From positions 108,582-172,581 of the forward strand of contig CAZKCO010000013.1 of the NCBI GenBank assembly GCA_964551335.1: 64,000 nucleotides of DNA, read 5' to 3'. Both the position numbers and the translations under genes were made by a program. This document shows positions 1 through 9,244 of this stretch, one piece after another; position 1 is the first letter of the stretch; each line of letters opens with the position of its first letter. This DNA is from Tunicatimonas sp964551335 (GTDB taxonomy: Bacteria > Bacteroidota > Bacteroidia > Cytophagales > Cyclobacteriaceae). The notes below the pieces were generated by a model that saw only the letters and a list, made by a program, of their open reading frames with translations, searched no databases and had not been told where the DNA came from.

Positions 1-521
1 TTGGCTTTGAATTTAATCTGCCGCTGCAAAGGTTCGCGCAGCGTGAAGTAGCCCGTACGGTGAAAAATAAGCTGAATCACCAACGTGGGCCACTGATCAA
101 ATTCTGCTACCTGCACATCTTTTAGCTTGGCGGTAGACTGAGGTGAAAGCAATCCGGCACTAATTCCTTTATAGTTTCCTTTTTCTTCTTCACCTACCGA
201 AAAGGGAAGCTCAAAATCGGTAGCGTTTACCAGGTGCAACGACAGCTTTTGGTCATTAATAACCACATGAGCCAGATAGATGCCCTGCCGGGATGGCTTG
301 GAAGGAGTTTCGTCGGCCATTGACCGGACCGGTTCTCTCTGCTGCTCGCTTCGGTCGAAGTAATTTTTCTCTTCCTCAGCTACCACCACTAGTTCGCTTT
401 GGAGTACCGGAATACCAAAACCATCCTCGATTTCTACTTCCACCAAATTCTTGTCCAGAAATCGAACAACAGTTCCTTCTTCGCTGCCCCGCAGGGTACG
501 AACTTTATCTCCTATTTTCAT
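1..521 (-). CDS. DUF2027 / Smr-type protein, 5' part only (runs off the window)
   Basis: An open minus-strand frame begins at ATG 521 and reaches base 1 without a stop, giving 173 residues from MKIGDKVRTLRGSEEGTVVR. The first ~50 residues form a small beta-barrel-like domain (RFLDKNLVEVEIEDGFGIPV), as at the start of Bacteroidota DUF2027 proteins. A charged linker and a second beta-rich domain (GIYLAHVVINDQKLSLHLVN) follow. In this family a C-terminal Smr domain, the MutS2-type nicking-endonuclease fold, comes next; it would lie outside the window and is not seen. The exact role of the family is unknown; a link to DNA or RNA is inferred only from Smr. The 3' end is missing because of the window edge, not because of visible damage. 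Confidence 0.75.
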   Translation of the reverse strand, partial: MKIGDKVRTLRGSEEGTVVRFLDKNLVEVEIEDGFGIPVLQSELVVVAEEEKNYFDRSEQQREPVRSMADETPSKPSRQGIYLAHVVINDQKLSLHLVNATDFELPFSVGEEEKGNYKGISAGLLSPQSTAKLKDVQVAEFDQWPTLVIQLIFHRTGYFTLREPLQRQIKFKA

Positions 522-696
522 AATATTGGTTTCTTTGTTTAGTTAAAACAGTCTGACTGTATCCACTTGTTCACTACTGAGTCAGCTATATTTTTGATAG
601 CAAGAAATAGAAATAAAATAGATCTATTTCATGATAGTATATCTTTTATTAGCTATTGTTATACTATTTTTTTGCTTTCTGATAACAATTTCGTAA

Positions 697-719
697 AATG
701 ATTATTATATATAATCATT
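697..719. repeat. Perfect 9-bp-arm palindrome upstream of the ECF sigma gene
   Basis: Arms aatgattat and ataatcatt are separated by tatat, ending 24 bases before the sigma-factor ATG. The 530-743 gap is very A/T-rich and also holds a 14-bp palindrome, aaatagatctattt, at 616-629. The position suits an operator or an mRNA hairpin of the sigma gene; this is inference. No clear TAnnTTTG promoter was found here. Confidence 0.4.
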
Positions 720-743
720 GAATTACTGTTTTTTGATCTTTAT

Positions 744-1331
744 ATGCCAGGCACAACCATTACCGAGTCATTGGTAAAACGTTTCGCCAAGGGAAGACCC
801 GGTGCGTTCCGGGTTATTTTTGATCATTTTCACGCCCGGATACTTGCCTATTGTACCAAAGTAACCCGCTCACCGGCTGATGCTGAAGAAATCACCCAGC
901 AAGTATTCATTCGCCTTTGGGAAAAACGACACCTAGTAGATACCAGTCGCCCGTTAGAACATTACCTATACAAAATAACTCGCAATTGTGCGTTTAATTA
1001 TTTGAAACAGCAAGCCTACCGGGCGCAGCAATTGAACGCTACGGAGTTTCCCCAGGTGGCTAATATGGCGATAGCCGACGATGAAATATCTCTAGCGGAA
1101 TGCCGCCAACTCACCGATGCTGTAATTGACTCACTGCCCGAAAAGCGTCAAATAATTTACAAGATGCATTTCGAGGAAGGATACTCTCCCACTGAAATTG
1201 CCACCTTGCTCGGCCTATCGCCCTCCACTGTAAAATCACAGTTAGCTAAGGCCACTCAAACCGTGAAAGGCTTTCTGCTCAACTACCGCTCTGCCAGTAT
1301 TATCACCTTATTTAACTTTATTAATTTTTAA
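744..1331 (+). CDS. ECF RNA polymerase sigma-70 factor (Bacteroides expansion type)
   Basis: This 195-aa protein is an extracytoplasmic-function sigma factor that would direct RNA polymerase to the adjacent outer-membrane uptake genes. Region 2 spans about residues 20-90 (FRVIFDHFHARILAYCTKV, ITQQVFIRLWEKRH, LEHYLYKITRNCAFNYLK). Region 4 lies at about 130-185 (DSLPEKRQIIYKMHFEEGYS, then the helix-turn-helix TEIATLLGLSPSTVKSQLAK). It has no sigma region 1.1 or 3, as usual for the ECF group. The FecR-type anti-sigma gene follows 151 bp downstream on the same strand, then SusC and SusD, so signalling through the SusC STN domain and FecR to this factor is the expected circuit. The ligand is unknown. 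Confidence 0.93.
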   Translation: MPGTTITESLVKRFAKGRPGAFRVIFDHFHARILAYCTKVTRSPADAEEITQQVFIRLWEKRHLVDTSRPLEHYLYKITRNCAFNYLKQQAYRAQQLNATEFPQVANMAIADDEISLAECRQLTDAVIDSLPEKRQIIYKMHFEEGYSPTEIATLLGLSPSTVKSQLAKATQTVKGFLLNYRSASIITLFNFINF

Positions 1332-1348
1332 ATTATTCGCGCCATATT

Positions 1349-1368
1349 AATCATTCAATTGAATGATT
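1349..1368. repeat. Perfect 20-bp palindrome between sigma and FecR genes
   Basis: aatcattcaattgaatgatt reads the same on both strands, lies 15 bases past the sigma-factor stop, and is followed by gagttatcttttt. It could be an operator or a weak terminator. Its aatcatt/aatgatt half sites are the same words as in the palindrome at 697-719, in opposite order. Confidence 0.45.
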
Positions 1369-1482
1369 GAGTTATCTTTTTGCGAATAGCATAAATATTT
1401 CTCTAATTTTTATCAGAGTAGTCCTCAACTGTCTTCCAACTGTATTTAAGATGTATTTACATCTGTTTACAAAACAGCCACG

Positions 1483-2457
1483 ATGGACCACTCGCAAAAA
1501 CTTCTTCAAAAGTACCTCAACGGGCAGTGTACTCCTGAAGAAAAAAATCAGCTATACCGCTACCTCTCGCAAAACCGGGCCAAAGACTACGATGAAGTAT
1601 TTCAGCAGCTTTGGGCTGAAGTAGCTGAAGCCTCTAATCCTTCTCCAGCAGTTTCAGATCGGATATACCAGTCTATAGCTGAGGAGGCTCGGATAAATTC
1701 AGGAAGAAGTTTCCAGATGCAGCCGTGGCTGATAGCCGCCTCCCTCTCTGGTCTGACCATCTTGCTGGGCTTTCTTTACTATTTCATTTACAATACCACC
1801 GAAGTACACCAAACCCAGTTCGGCGAGGTCAAAATGCTGGAGCTACCCGATGGATCTACCGTGCACCTGAACGCTAATTCTCAGCTTACTTACAATTCAA
1901 GTCTAGCTACTGATCAGATTCGGGAGGTTTGGCTTACCGGAGAAGCTTACTTTGAAGTTTCACGCCAGAAAAACACTACTAACCAACCAGTGAAACTGGT
2001 AGTACATACCAACCAGGTAGACATTGAAGTGCTGGGCACCGCTTTTAACGTGAAAGACCGGCGAGGCATTACGCAGGTAGTACTGGACGAAGGCAAAGTG
2101 CGCTTAACCGCCCCGAAAACCAATACTGAGCTGCTGGCGATGGCCCCGGGCGAATCAGTCCAGGTAGACCGGCAGCAGTCAGTTTCTATCCAGAAAGTGA
2201 TGGAGCCAGCCCAGATCTCTTCCTGGAAGGAAAACGAATTATACTTTAGCGACCAGCCACTGTACGAAATACAGGAAATACTAGCCGATAACTACGGGAT
2301 AGAATTACAGTTTGCCAGTGAAGAATTAAGCCAATTACGGTTTACCGGCTCTACTCCCGCTGACGATCTGTCAGTACTGTTCACTACCCTGGAAAAATCC
2401 TTTTTACTGGATATATCACAAAACGGTAATCAATACATTATTCAACAATCACCATGA
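1483..2457 (+). CDS. FecR family anti-sigma / transmembrane signal transducer
   Basis: This 324-aa inner-membrane protein is expected to hold the preceding sigma factor and relay a signal from the outer-membrane receptor. The N-terminal ~75 residues are cytoplasmic (MDHSQKLLQKYLNGQCTPEE). One membrane segment follows at about 80-104 (WLIAASLSGLTILLGFLYYF). The periplasmic FecR domain covers about 110-215 (FGEVKMLELPDGSTVHLNAN, VWLTGEAYFEV, VLGTAFNVKDRR, VVLDEGKVRL). The last ~70 residues match the DUF4974 domain usual in Bacteroidota FecR proteins (ELYFSDQPLYEIQEILADNY). It sits between the ECF sigma gene and SusC, 45 bp upstream of the latter. Length and domain order are normal. Confidence 0.93.
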   Translation: MDHSQKLLQKYLNGQCTPEEKNQLYRYLSQNRAKDYDEVFQQLWAEVAEASNPSPAVSDRIYQSIAEEARINSGRSFQMQPWLIAASLSGLTILLGFLYYFIYNTTEVHQTQFGEVKMLELPDGSTVHLNANSQLTYNSSLATDQIREVWLTGEAYFEVSRQKNTTNQPVKLVVHTNQVDIEVLGTAFNVKDRRGITQVVLDEGKVRLTAPKTNTELLAMAPGESVQVDRQQSVSIQKVMEPAQISSWKENELYFSDQPLYEIQEILADNYGIELQFASEELSQLRFTGSTPADDLSVLFTTLEKSFLLDISQNGNQYIIQQSP

Positions 2458-2502
2458 GACCAATAGCAACCAAATATCCTTTTTACATAAACCCTAATTC
2501 CT

Positions 2503-5500
2503 ATGTGTAGTATTTTACGCCACTTTATTCGCAGCGGCATATTGCTGTTAGCGCTGCTGGTTGGCAATTTTGCCACGGCCCAGACGGTAGCTCTGTCTAC
2601 CCCATTCCCGACTACTATCGACCTTCCCAAGCAGGAAGTCAGTAGTCTGAAGACTGTACTCAATCAACTGGAAACAAAACACGACGTGCGGTTCAATTAT
2701 GCCAGCCAGTTGGTAGAGGGAAAGCGGGTAAACCCCGGCGCTTCCGAGAAATCGAAGACACTGGATGAAGCGCTGGAAAACCTTCTTTCGCCGCTGGGAT
2801 TACGCCACGAAAAGATCAGCGAGCAGATTTACGGTATCTACCCGGTTGTACCTAGCCCAAAATCAACGCAGGAAAAACAAAAGGTTTCCGAAGAGCAGAG
2901 TTTCTACGATGCGCACCTAAAAGCTATTGACCGGATGAAAAAACTGCCACTGAGAGCACCGGTAATAGTAGAAAAAAATGTCTCCGGAACAGTAGTTGAC
3001 GAAAATGAGGAGCCTCTGCCGGGAGTTAACGTTTTGGTGAAAGCTACCACCATTGGTACCGTAACGGACATTGATGGTAACTTCCGCCTTACGGTTCCCG
3101 ACGATGCTCAAACACTGGTATTTTCTTCAGTTGGCTACACGACGCAAGAGATAGATATCAATGGTCGTAGTGTAATTGACCTTACTATGGCTCCTGATGT
3201 GCAGGCACTTTCTGAGGTAGTTGTGGTAGGGTACGGTACGCAGGAAAAATCAGACCTGACCGGGGCTATTTCCTCGGTAGAATCTGAGGATATTACCCGC
3301 CTTTCCGAACGCCGACTAGAAACCGCTCTACAGGGCCGGGCTGCCGGAGTACAGGTAATGCGTACTGAGGGAAATCCCGGTGCCCCGGCTAAAGTAAATA
3401 TTCGGGGTTCCGGCTCTATCGGAAACACCGATCCGCTGTGGATTGTAGACGGAGTACCCATGGACCCGGGTAATTTCTTTAATCCTAACGACGTGGAGTC
3501 GATGGAAATACTCAAAGACGCTTCCGCTGCGGCTATCTATGGTGCTCGGGCCGCTCACGGGGTAATTCTGGTTACCACTAAACGAGGTGCCGAAGGCCGG
3601 GTGAAGGTAAATTTCAATACCCAGGTAGGTAGACGCCAACCCCGGCCGCTACCCAACATGCTAGGCACGGTAGATTTTGTGCGGGCAAGTTCTATTGCCC
3701 GCATCAATGCCGGACAGGATCCGGAGCCCGCCTGGGACAATCCCGAAAGTTTGCCCAACACTAACTGGGTAGACGAAGTATTTGACGGCAGCGGTATTGA
3801 GCAGATGCATAATCTGTCCATCTCCGGCGGCAATGAGAACGCTTCCTTCTTCATATCTGGGGCCTACGACCGGGAAGAAGGGGTGATGATTAACAACTGG
3901 TTTGAGCGATTTGCCTTACGGGCCAACTCGGACTATAAAATTGGCAAGCGAGTGCGTATCGGTGAATCTTTATTGGTTTCTCGCACCCGCGAAAATCCTA
4001 CTGCGAATGATGGCGGGGATTTACAGACCGTGTTTCGAGCCATTCCCATCATGCCGGTGCGGGATGAAAGTAATCCCTTCGGGGGTTGGGGAACCGCGGC
4101 ATCCTACTTCCAGGGGCCTAACCCGGTAGCGGTACAAATGCAAAACCATATCCTGCAAAACATAAACCGTATTAACGGTAATGTATACGCCGAAGTGGAT
4201 ATACTGAGCGGTCTGATGTTGCGAGGAAGTGTAGGAGCTAATATTGCGGCCTTACAACAGGAGCATTTTGCAGAAAGCTTTAACTATGGTGCCCTGTCTA
4301 ACCCAATCAACTCCCTCACCATGCGCAGCCGCGACAGTCAGAGCTTGAATACCAACCTGGTTTTAACCTACAACAAATCGCTAGGCAGACACGACTTTAC
4401 GGTAATGGGTGGGTACGAGCGCTTTCGTAGCGACGGGATAGATTTTGCGGCTACCGCCCAGGACTTTCCGGTAAATTTTGCGCGTAGCTTTGCCCTGGCT
4501 ACCGGAGCAGTGGATATCTCAGAACGGCAAACCATTGATGATCAGTACCGACTGGAATCGATCTTTGGCCGTATCAACTACAGCTTCGATAATAAATACC
4601 TGCTAAGCGCCAGTGTGCGTCGCGACGGTTCCTCTCGCTTCGGTCCCGAATTTCAGCACGGTGTTTTTCCCTCTTTCTCCGCCGGATGGCGAATTGTTGA
4701 AGAAGGATTTATGCAAAACGCCAATTGGCTTTCGGATTTAAAACTCAGAGCTAGCTGGGGTGTACTAGGGTCAGATCGCATCGGAAATTATATCTTTTCT
4801 CGCACGTATACGAACATTCGGTCTACCTATGCTTTCGATCCCACGGGACAGTCGGGTGGTAATAAAGTGCGCGGATTTTATCTAAGCCGCTTCCCTAACC
4901 GGGAAGTGAAATGGGAAGAGATCGTGCAAACCGATATTGGGGTAGATATAGGACTGTTAGACGGGCGATTCAACATCACTGCCGACTACTATATTAAAAA
5001 TACCACCGATATGTTAATTGGGGTAGAGTTACCTCCTTCGTCCGGAATTTCGCAGGAGAACAGAAATCCGGAAGGGGTAGAAATCAACTACGGTGAGGTA
5101 GAAAACCGAGGATTTGAATTGGCCCTGAACTACCGCCAGAACGTAGGTGACTGGACCTTTGATATCACGGGAAATGCTTCCTGGAATCAAAACGAAGTGC
5201 GAGCCCTCGATAATAATCAGCAGATATTGACTGGTGGCGGTGGACACGGCTATACGGGTAATACTTCCATTACGGAAGCCGGTCGGCCCATGGGCACCTT
5301 TTTCGGCCTAATTGCCGACGGTATCTTTCAAAGCTACGACGAGATTCGGGCCCACGCCAACCAGGGTTCATCGCCCTTTGACGATGAAGGAAATCTTCTG
5401 CCCGCCGATCAACTGACCGGTCGAACGGCTCCCGGCGATTTACGCTACCGCGATATCAACAATGATGGAGTTATCAACAACGATGACCGCACCTACATTG

Positions 5501-6012
5501 GCAACCCTTGGCCGGAGATGTTTTATGGATTAAATGCGAATATCACCTTCCGTAACTTCGACTTCACCGTATTCTTCCAGGGAGTACAGGGAGTGGATTT
5601 GTTTAATGCTCCCAAAGCCTATACGCGTACCGTATTTAGCGATTATAATACCAGCGACCTGGTATTTGAAGCTTGGACACCCGAGAATCCTACGGAGCAT
5701 CCGCGCCTGATTGCCACCGACCCGAACGGTAACTTTCGGCAGCCTTCTACTTACCACATAGAAGACGGTTCTTTCCTTCGCCTGCGCAATATCCAATTGG
5801 GTTATACCTTACCTAATCCGGTGCTAGATCGCCTCGGACTAGCTCAGGCACGCATCTTTGTCAATGCGCAGAATATTCTGACGTTTACCAATTACGAAGG
5901 AATCGATCCGGAAGTGGTAGGAAACGGGAACAATACGCAACGAGGGGTTGATCACTACCGGCAGTACCCTCAAACCACACTAGTTTCAGCCGGACTTCAA
6001 CTAGGCTTTTAA
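2503..6012 (+). CDS. SusC/RagA TonB-linked outer-membrane protein with STN domain
   Basis: A 1169-aa outer-membrane transporter for TonB-driven import of a large substrate, paired with SusD. A signal peptide covers residues 1-27 (ILLLALLVGNFATAQ). An STN (secretin and TonB N-terminus) domain at about 47-112 allows signalling to FecR. A carboxypeptidase-regulatory-like domain lies at 160-231 (VSGTVVDENEEPLPGVNVLV). The SusC hallmark ALSEVVVVGYGTQEKSDLTG introduces the plug at about 235-360 (IRGSGSIGNTDPLWIVDG). The rest is beta barrel, ending in YPQTTLVSAGLQLGF with a terminal Phe. The substrate cannot be read from the sequence, and no glycoside hydrolase is adjacent. SusD follows 11 bp later. 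Confidence 0.96.
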   Translation: MCSILRHFIRSGILLLALLVGNFATAQTVALSTPFPTTIDLPKQEVSSLKTVLNQLETKHDVRFNYASQLVEGKRVNPGASEKSKTLDEALENLLSPLGLRHEKISEQIYGIYPVVPSPKSTQEKQKVSEEQSFYDAHLKAIDRMKKLPLRAPVIVEKNVSGTVVDENEEPLPGVNVLVKATTIGTVTDIDGNFRLTVPDDAQTLVFSSVGYTTQEIDINGRSVIDLTMAPDVQALSEVVVVGYGTQEKSDLTGAISSVESEDITRLSERRLETALQGRAAGVQVMRTEGNPGAPAKVNIRGSGSIGNTDPLWIVDGVPMDPGNFFNPNDVESMEILKDASAAAIYGARAAHGVILVTTKRGAEGRVKVNFNTQVGRRQPRPLPNMLGTVDFVRASSIARINAGQDPEPAWDNPESLPNTNWVDEVFDGSGIEQMHNLSISGGNENASFFISGAYDREEGVMINNWFERFALRANSDYKIGKRVRIGESLLVSRTRENPTANDGGDLQTVFRAIPIMPVRDESNPFGGWGTAASYFQGPNPVAVQMQNHILQNINRINGNVYAEVDILSGLMLRGSVGANIAALQQEHFAESFNYGALSNPINSLTMRSRDSQSLNTNLVLTYNKSLGRHDFTVMGGYERFRSDGIDFAATAQDFPVNFARSFALATGAVDISERQTIDDQYRLESIFGRINYSFDNKYLLSASVRRDGSSRFGPEFQHGVFPSFSAGWRIVEEGFMQNANWLSDLKLRASWGVLGSDRIGNYIFSRTYTNIRSTYAFDPTGQSGGNKVRGFYLSRFPNREVKWEEIVQTDIGVDIGLLDGRFNITADYYIKNTTDMLIGVELPPSSGISQENRNPEGVEINYGEVENRGFELALNYRQNVGDWTFDITGNASWNQNEVRALDNNQQILTGGGGHGYTGNTSITEAGRPMGTFFGLIADGIFQSYDEIRAHANQGSSPFDDEGNLLPADQLTGRTAPGDLRYRDINNDGVINNDDRTYIGNPWPEMFYGLNANITFRNFDFTVFFQGVQGVDLFNAPKAYTRTVFSDYNTSDLVFEAWTPENPTEHPRLIATDPNGNFRQPSTYHIEDGSFLRLRNIQLGYTLPNPVLDRLGLAQARIFVNAQNILTFTNYEGIDPEVVGNGNNTQRGVDHYRQYPQTTLVSAGLQLGF

Positions 6013-6023
6013 ATCAGATAACT

Positions 6024-7595
6024 ATGACACGATTCTTAAATAACACTCTTTTCCTGGCACTGGCCTTACTGTTGTTCGGCAGATGCTCGGAAGATACGCT
6101 GGATGTAGCCAATCCGAATGAGATTGATGCGGCTAACTTCTTCCAAAGCGTTAATGACTTAGAGCTTTCGCTTACTTCGGTATATTCCGCCATGAAACCC
6201 CACGATTTGTTTGGGGCAGACCTCTGGCCTAAAGTTCACTTCGGATTGCCCAAGACTGCTAACCAGGACTGGTTGGGTACCGATGGCTGGAATCAACTTT
6301 TTCGTAACGAAGTGACTACCGATAACCCGCTGGTTCGCAACTTCTGGCGAGCGTTCTACCGGGGTGTTGCCCGGTCTAATGACTTTATCACCAACGCTAA
6401 CCAGTATTTGGAGGAACAAGAGCCTTCGGCGGAGGAAACAACCCGCATCAACGAGATGATCGGCGAAGCTTCTTACTTACGGGCCTTCTACTATTTCCAT
6501 ATGATTCGGTTGTGGGGCGAGGACATTCCAGCCCGGGATCCGGGTGCGTTAGGTATACCCCTGATTTTGGATATAGCAGCCTCTCGCGACGATATGTTTG
6601 TAGAACGAGTTACCGTAGACCAGGTGTACCAGCAGATAATCCGTGACCTGGAAGCTGCCGAAGCCGCGCTGCCCGATAGTTGGGAAGGCGACGATATAGC
6701 CCGCGCTGATGCTTTCGCGGCTAAAGCACTATTAGGTAAGGTATACATGAATTACGAAGACTACGCTACTGCTCAGGGCTATTTTGAGGAGATTATTAAT
6801 AGCGGACAGTTCTCACTAGTTCCTTTTGAAGAATACCTGGGGCTATTCAATGGTGAAAATGAGTTTAGCTCGGAGTCACTATTTGAAATCAATTTTTCTA
6901 CTGACCTGCAGGAGAATGCCTGGCAGGGAGGTTTAGGAAGTAATATTGCCCTGCAAATTTCACCTAAAGGAACTGGCTGGAGTAACGTATATCCCCACGA
7001 TGTAAATGTAGTGCGTTTCGGCAATGACCCTCGTTTGCGGATCAATATGCTCGAACCCGGGGTTGATTCTGTCGTTTTTGGTGATGGTTCTACGCGAATA
7101 TTAGAACCCATGGTAGGTGATGCAAACGCACTTGGCTGGAGCTTCCGTAAATGGGTACCGACTGACTATTCGGTTTATTCTACCAACCGAAACTTTGGAG
7201 CTAACTTACCGCTTACCCGTCTGGCTGATATTTACCTCATGTATGCCGAAGCCATGAATGCCCAGGGCAACGATGCAGTTGCGGCGGAATATATGAATAA
7301 AGTACGCCGCCGGGCCTACGGACTTGATCCGGATACCCCGGACGCCTCGGTTGATTATATGCTTAGCGGCACCCAGTTGCGGGATTCTATTCGGGAAGAA
7401 CGTTTTCGGGAGTTGTTTGCCGAAGGACAGCGCTGGTACGATATTACCCGCTGGGATATTGTAGAAGAAGAATTGGCGAAGTACCCTACCGTACGGTCGG
7501 GGCCCGTCATCTTCGATCCTAGGGACTATTATCTTCCGGTGCCTCAGCAAGAACTAGACACTAACCCCAACATGAGGCGAAGCACTGGTTACTAA
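6024..7595 (+). CDS. SusD/RagB family substrate-binding lipoprotein
   Basis: This 523-aa surface lipoprotein captures substrate over the SusC channel. The N-terminus is a lipoprotein signal (NNTLFLALALLLFGRC) with lipobox Cys21. Family features include IGEASYLRAFYYFHMIRLWG, the TPR-like helical stretch ADAFAAKALLGKVYMNYEDY, RLADIYLMYAEAMN, and the C-terminal REERFRELFAEGQRWYDITR followed by LPVPQQELDTNPNM. Start 11 bp after the SusC stop implies co-transcription. A strong hairpin with a T-rich tail closes the gene downstream. Length is normal for the family. Confidence 0.95.
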   Translation: MTRFLNNTLFLALALLLFGRCSEDTLDVANPNEIDAANFFQSVNDLELSLTSVYSAMKPHDLFGADLWPKVHFGLPKTANQDWLGTDGWNQLFRNEVTTDNPLVRNFWRAFYRGVARSNDFITNANQYLEEQEPSAEETTRINEMIGEASYLRAFYYFHMIRLWGEDIPARDPGALGIPLILDIAASRDDMFVERVTVDQVYQQIIRDLEAAEAALPDSWEGDDIARADAFAAKALLGKVYMNYEDYATAQGYFEEIINSGQFSLVPFEEYLGLFNGENEFSSESLFEINFSTDLQENAWQGGLGSNIALQISPKGTGWSNVYPHDVNVVRFGNDPRLRINMLEPGVDSVVFGDGSTRILEPMVGDANALGWSFRKWVPTDYSVYSTNRNFGANLPLTRLADIYLMYAEAMNAQGNDAVAAEYMNKVRRRAYGLDPDTPDASVDYMLSGTQLRDSIREERFRELFAEGQRWYDITRWDIVEEELAKYPTVRSGPVIFDPRDYYLPVPQQELDTNPNMRRSTGY

Positions 7596-7627
7596 AGTTT
7601 TGGTACAAGATAAAGTTTGATGATTAT

Positions 7628-7667
7628 ATTAGCCTTCGGGGTTTTACTCTGAAGGCTAATTTGTTTT
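7628..7667 (+). terminator. Rho-independent terminator after SusD
   Basis: A perfect 10-bp stem, attagccttc (7628-7637) and gaaggctaat (7651-7660), with a 13-base loop, is followed by ttgtttt. The next ATG is only 6 bases beyond, so it separates the SusCD unit from the next gene or acts as an attenuator. Confidence 0.75.
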
Positions 7668-7672
7668 AATAA

Positions 7673-9214
7673 ATGTCTCTTATCTATTCTTTCCGATCCT
7701 CTTTATTGGCTTTTTCGCTGCTTTCCTTGATGGCCTGTACCTCCGCTACTGAAGTAGCTTCGGAAGAGCAACTGGCCCGTACATACTGCGGAAGCTGCCA
7801 CGCTTTTCCCGAACCGGATTTACTGGACCAGGCTACCTGGCAGAACAGCGTGCTACCGCAAATGGCCCTGCGAATGGGTATTGCCCCGGCGAATATAAAC
7901 GATCCGAAAATTCAGCAGGCTTACTACCATCTGACCGAAGCCGGATTGTATCCTCGCCCCGCACTGATCTCTGAAGAAGAATGGAAAAAAATCGAGCAGT
8001 ACTACCTGTCGCTAGCTCCTGAAAGCTTACCAACTCATTCAGATTCTCTACCTATCACCCCTCAGTTTGCAGTTCACCAGCCCGACCGTCGCCTTCCGCC
8101 CGCCGTAACCTGCGTGTATTTTCATCAGGAAACTCAGCAAATGCTGGTAGCCGACCATACCCAGGGAAAGCTGGCACCGGTGAGCCTGGAAGCAGAGTTC
8201 CAACCACTACAAACCCACACCAAACTGGTGAGCCATATTCAGGCAATTCCGGGTAACTCCTCCAACCAGTCAGAACTACTAGTCACGTATTTGGGGGAAA
8301 ACATTAGACCTGAAGATCCGCCGTCGGGAGAGGTAGTTCGAGTTACTCTTACCTCCGATAAGGAACCAGAACACTACAAACTGGATTTACCCGACCTGGC
8401 ACGCACTACGCAAGCTTTATCAGTTGATTTACTAGGCGATACCGTCCCGGAAATACTTACCTGTAACTTTGGTTATCTTCGTGGGGGGCTGTCTTACTGG
8501 CAGAAAAATGAAGCGGGGAAATACGAAGAACAAGTGATTCGTGCAGAAGCAGGGGCCTTACAAGCTATTCCGCAGGATACAGACCAAGACGGCGACCTCG
8601 ACTTGCTGGTACTGTGGGGGCAGGGCAATGAGCGCTTATCACTCTACGTAAATCAGGGGGATGGCACATTTACGGAACAGGTGCTTCAGCAATTTCCGCC
8701 CGCCTACGGCTCCAGTTACTTTGAGTTAGCGGACTTTGACGATGATGGCCAACCGGATATTTTGTACACCTGCGGCGATAATGCGGATTATTCAACCGTA
8801 CTCAAACCCTACCACGGAGTGTATGTATTTCGCAATGTAGGTGATTTCCAGCTCGAACAACAGTACTTTTTCCCGATGAACGGAGCCTACCGGGCTATTG
8901 CCCGCGATTTTGATCAGGACGGCGACCAGGATATTGCGGCTGTTTCTTTCTTCGCTGATTACGCTCATCGACCCGAAGAAGGCTTTGTCTATCTGCAGCA
9001 ACGAAAACAATTCCAGTTTCAAGCTAGTACCGTACCCGTTCACGAACTGGGTCGTTGGATTACGCTGGATGCCGGGGACATAGATCAAGATGGTGACCTC
9101 GATTTAGTGCTAGGGAACTGCTCTACGGCCGGAGGCTTCGACCGCACCCTGGACCGGCAGTGGAAAGAAGGGCCGCCCTACGTAATTTTAGAAAACCGCC
9201 ATAAACCATCCTAA
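7673..9214 (+). CDS. VCBS/FG-GAP repeat lipoprotein with a haem-binding CxxCH motif
   Basis: This 513-aa exported protein has a lipoprotein signal (LLAFSLLSLMAC, Cys22). A short cytochrome-c-like segment with CGSCH follows at residues 39-43, where haem could be attached covalently. The remainder is a beta-propeller with at least four Asp-rich calcium loops of the FG-GAP/VCBS type: DTDQDGDLDLL, DFDDDGQPDIL, DFDQDGDQDIA and DIDQDGDLDLV. Such proteins are common in marine Bacteroidota near SusCD loci; their substrates are mostly unknown. It lies between SusD and the SGNH hydrolase (30 bp to the next gene), behind the SusD terminator. Haem binding is inferred from the motif alone; a distal axial Met was not identified. 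Confidence 0.8.
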   Translation: MSLIYSFRSSLLAFSLLSLMACTSATEVASEEQLARTYCGSCHAFPEPDLLDQATWQNSVLPQMALRMGIAPANINDPKIQQAYYHLTEAGLYPRPALISEEEWKKIEQYYLSLAPESLPTHSDSLPITPQFAVHQPDRRLPPAVTCVYFHQETQQMLVADHTQGKLAPVSLEAEFQPLQTHTKLVSHIQAIPGNSSNQSELLVTYLGENIRPEDPPSGEVVRVTLTSDKEPEHYKLDLPDLARTTQALSVDLLGDTVPEILTCNFGYLRGGLSYWQKNEAGKYEEQVIRAEAGALQAIPQDTDQDGDLDLLVLWGQGNERLSLYVNQGDGTFTEQVLQQFPPAYGSSYFELADFDDDGQPDILYTCGDNADYSTVLKPYHGVYVFRNVGDFQLEQQYFFPMNGAYRAIARDFDQDGDQDIAAVSFFADYAHRPEEGFVYLQQRKQFQFQASTVPVHELGRWITLDAGDIDQDGDLDLVLGNCSTAGGFDRTLDRQWKEGPPYVILENRHKPS

Positions 9215-9244
9215 TTTTTGCTATTTTAGGTATAGTTCTAGCGT

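Noticed and set aside
293..523. Plus-strand 76-codon frame at the left edge
   Set aside because: It runs antisense to the DUF2027 coding frame, which has recognised family features; it shows no domain of its own.
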